The notes under the pieces were generated by a model that was not told the DNA's origin, ran no database searches, and saw nothing but the letters and a program-made list of their open reading frames with translations. This document shows, in pieces, positions 62,142 to 64,000 of a DNA stretch of 64,000 nt; within the stretch, counting starts at the first letter, position 1; every line of letters begins with the position of its first letter. Made by a program: the position numbers and the translations under genes. The stretch covers positions 16,310 through 80,309 of the forward strand of contig DVED01000156.1 in assembly GCA_015295945.1 (NCBI GenBank), given 5' to 3'. Source of the stretch: Oscillatoriales cyanobacterium M59_W2019_021 (lineage in GTDB: Bacteria > Cyanobacteriota > Cyanobacteriia > Cyanobacteriales > Geitlerinemataceae).

Positions 62142-63146
62142 ATGCGTTCGGCTCACTTGAAACTTTCTCAAACTCTTCTGTCTGCCACCCTCACGGGAAC
62201 CGTGGCGATCGCCTCTGGGTTTTACCAATCGGCTCGGGCAGCGATCGGCGATCGTCACCCGCCAAACCCCTCAATCTCGGCACTGCGCTTCGAGTCTCCG
62301 GACGATTCCGCTCCGCAATCTAGCATCGGCGGCGGCGTGCGGGGTAGCATCCAATTTGCCGCTCCCGATGACAGCGCTGCTCCGAGATCTAGCATTGGCG
62401 GTGGCGTCCGGGGTGACGTTCAGTTTAGCGCACCGGGAGAATCGGCTCCGAGATCTAGCATTGGCGGTGGCGTGCGGGGCGACGTTCGATTTTCCGTTCC
62501 CGACGATGCCGCTCCCCGCAATAGTGAAAGCGGCGGCATTCGCGGGGAAGTCGAGTTTCAACTGCCCGACGATGCCGCTCCTCGCAACAGCCAAAGCGGC
62601 GGCGTTCGCGGCAACGAGACTCCTCTGCTAACGGCACTACTGCCGACGACCCAGACCGGACGCACGATTTCGGCTCGCCCCACATTCTATGTATACGTTC
62701 CCCCCACCGCTTCCGATCAAGCATTTTTCAGCCTCCAAGACGAAGAGGGAAATGCCGTTTACCACACCACCTTAGAGATTTCCGGTGAAGGGGGAACGAT
62801 CGCCATTTCCCTGCCAGAAGATGCGCCAGAACTCGAAATTGGCAAAAACTACCTCTGGATGTTCGCTCCTATGAACCCGGACGGCATTTTACGCCCGGAT
62901 AACTATAACGTTATCGGTTGGGTGAAGCGGGTTGAATCCACCTTCGACGAAGCTCGGATGGTTTCTCTATCTCCCATCGAACGGGCGACGGAATATGCCA
63001 AAGCGGGGATTTGGTACGATACCCTGGAAGTTTTGGTGTCGGCTCAACTCGACCAACCGCAACATTCGACCCTGGCTAGCGAGTGGAAAGATTTGTTGGC
63101 ACAAGTGGGATTGGAACAAGTGGCAACGGAACCGATCGAACGATAG
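62142..63146 (+). CDS. DUF928 protein with five N-terminal tandem repeats
   Basis: A 334-residue exported protein with a signal peptide (about residues 1-28). Residues about 50-162 are five tandem units of 22-23 residues, each ending in a GGxRG motif, for example SAPRSSIGGGVRGDVQF and AAPRNSESGGIRGEVEF. The DUF928 domain then runs from about 165, with ARPTFYVYVPP, AVYHTTLEISGEGG, ELEIGKNYLWMFAP and ERATEYAKAGIWYDTLE. It lies 200 bases after the TPR-CHAT gene in the same direction. DUF928 proteins often neighbour CHAT, CHASE2 or filamentous-haemagglutinin genes; their function is unknown. Confidence 0.88.
   Translation: MRSAHLKLSQTLLSATLTGTVAIASGFYQSARAAIGDRHPPNPSISALRFESPDDSAPQSSIGGGVRGSIQFAAPDDSAAPRSSIGGGVRGDVQFSAPGESAPRSSIGGGVRGDVRFSVPDDAAPRNSESGGIRGEVEFQLPDDAAPRNSQSGGVRGNETPLLTALLPTTQTGRTISARPTFYVYVPPTASDQAFFSLQDEEGNAVYHTTLEISGEGGTIAISLPEDAPELEIGKNYLWMFAPMNPDGILRPDNYNVIGWVKRVESTFDEARMVSLSPIERATEYAKAGIWYDTLEVLVSAQLDQPQHSTLASEWKDLLAQVGLEQVATEPIER
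62295..62625 (+). repeat. 66-69-bp tandem repeat array in the DUF928 gene
   Basis: Five direct repeats encode the Arg-Gly units described for the DUF928 gene. Copies two and three are almost identical at DNA level (CCGAGATCTAGCATTGGCGG is shared), while copies four and five are more diverged, so the array has grown recently. Confidence 0.8.
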
Positions 63147-63160
63147 CGATCGATTGGAAT

Positions 63161-63976
63161 TTACGGTGTCGATCGCAACGTATCCCTGAACCCTTGCAAG
63201 GCGGTAACGTAGCGATCACCCGCCACTTCTGCCAAATTGTTATGTCCGGCATTTTCTACCCATAACGCCTGTTTGGGAGCTCGTACGGCGTCAAACAGTT
63301 GCTTTCCGTGCCAGAAGGGTATGACTTCATCGGCTGTTCCGTGCATCACTAAAACCGGACAGTTGACCCGGCGAATTTTGCCGAGGTTGGCAAATTTATC
63401 GAAGGGGAAAATCGGAATGCGAGTCATCACCCGAAAGGCAGTGACGAACGAACTTTCCACGACCAAGCCACCGAGGGGTTTGCGGGAGGCTAAATCGATC
63501 GCCGAACCGCCGCCAACCGATCGACCGTAGGCGATAATTTGGCTGGGAGAAATCCCTAATTTTTCGGTGAGATATCGATACGCCGCATCGATATCTTCGT
63601 AGGCGTTCCGTTCCGACGGCGTGCCTTCGCTGGTTCCGTATCCTCGATAGTCGTAGGCAAAGACGGAAAATCCGATTTCGCGGAGAGTTTGCAGGATGGG
63701 TAAAATTTGCCCTAAATCTTCGGCGTTTCCGTGAGCGTAGAGTAGGGTATGAGTGGCGGTTGGGTTGGGAAGGTAAATGGCGGAAATGCGATCGCCGTCA
63801 ACTGTGGTTAACTTGAGAATTTCCGGCGTATCTCGATAACTGGCAGGTGGGGGGAGAAAAATCATCCGATCCGATCCGAAATACGCATAGAGTCCCACGC
63901 AGACATAAACAAATAGAATCGATTTCAGCATTCTCTGCCAGGACAGATCTCCAACTAACCAGCGTTTCCATTTCAT
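63161..63976 (-). CDS. Alpha/beta hydrolase (BEM46/YfhR-like)
   Basis: A 271-residue serine hydrolase with one N-terminal membrane anchor (about residues 16-35). The oxyanion strand is LLYAHGNAEDLG; the nucleophile elbow is GRSVGG (about residue 150). The catalytic Asp is in HGTADEVIP and the catalytic His in ENAGHNNL. This order is typical of the BEM46/ABHD13/YfhR family, with unknown lipid or ester substrates. It is convergent with the DUF928 gene, 14 bases apart. The active site should face the periplasm or inner leaflet. Confidence 0.92.
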   Translation of the reverse strand: MKWKRWLVGDLSWQRMLKSILFVYVCVGLYAYFGSDRMIFLPPPASYRDTPEILKLTTVDGDRISAIYLPNPTATHTLLYAHGNAEDLGQILPILQTLREIGFSVFAYDYRGYGTSEGTPSERNAYEDIDAAYRYLTEKLGISPSQIIAYGRSVGGGSAIDLASRKPLGGLVVESSFVTAFRVMTRIPIFPFDKFANLGKIRRVNCPVLVMHGTADEVIPFWHGKQLFDAVRAPKQALWVENAGHNNLAEVAGDRYVTALQGFRDTLRSTP

Positions 63977-64000
63977 ACGAACGACGAGCGCATTACTTCA

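Overview
The window looks like chromosome from a cyanobacterium, most likely a filamentous, non-marine one. The octamer GCGATCGC (HIP1) and its core CGATCG are scattered through nearly every gene. Spacers carry the heptamer-type tandem repeats and small palindromes typical of such genomes. Several families are characteristic of the group: a bilin-binding GAF domain, DUF928, CHAT-TPR, Uma2, DUF29, DUF4058, imelysin with DUF1111, and pilin-like G/H proteins. I saw no rRNA, tRNA, CRISPR array, transposase gene or phage module. Part of the annotation rests on remembered family features, because no database search was possible.

Left part (1-18 kb): a cell-surface glycan region. It opens with a large GT4/GT41-like glycosyltransferase (possibly cut by the window edge), then a small kinase, mutS and an unknown gene, all on the minus strand. 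Next comes a minus-strand polysaccharide operon: ABC-2 permease (Wzm type), ATPase with a Wzt C-terminal domain, a methyltransferase, and a 1656-residue sulfotransferase/three-GT2/methyltransferase fusion. A divergent methyltransferase at 17.0-18.0 kb shares an unusual C-terminal segment with the giant protein.

Middle (18-45 kb): a fatty acyl-AMP ligase, a pilin-like lipoprotein, a spacer with a very strong plus-strand terminator and no matching gene, a collagen-like secreted protein, and a stand-alone DXCF-type cyanobacteriochrome GAF protein. Then come TRAP permeases without a binding protein, a small repeat protein, a GPH-type symporter and a frameshifted Uma2 gene. An imelysin/DUF1111 dihaem operon probably serves iron uptake and has a possible Fur site. 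After it lie asnS, a Ser/Thr kinase, an ABC ATPase beside a foldback (MITE-like) element, a 2-oxoglutarate oxygenase, two small envelope proteins, a membrane protein, an FMN reductase and an orphan DUF5682 protein.

Right part (45-64 kb): housekeeping genes (tsaB, fmt, purA, adenosine deaminase family) mixed with small unknown genes and gene debris. The debris includes a 49-codon DUF4058 remnant and a broken membrane-anchored protein. Also here are a LexA/UmuD-like S24 protein, DedA, a sulfite-oxidase-like protein, a possible minus-strand small RNA, a universal stress protein, a PEBP lipoprotein and a TerB-like protein. The window ends with an exported CHAT-TPR protease-like protein beside a DUF928 protein that carries five tandem Arg-Gly repeats, and an alpha/beta hydrolase.

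The best candidates for new biology are the CHAT-TPR/DUF928 pair, the giant glycan assembly enzyme with its shared tag, the free-standing DXCF photoreceptor, and the two orphan terminators that may mark small RNAs.
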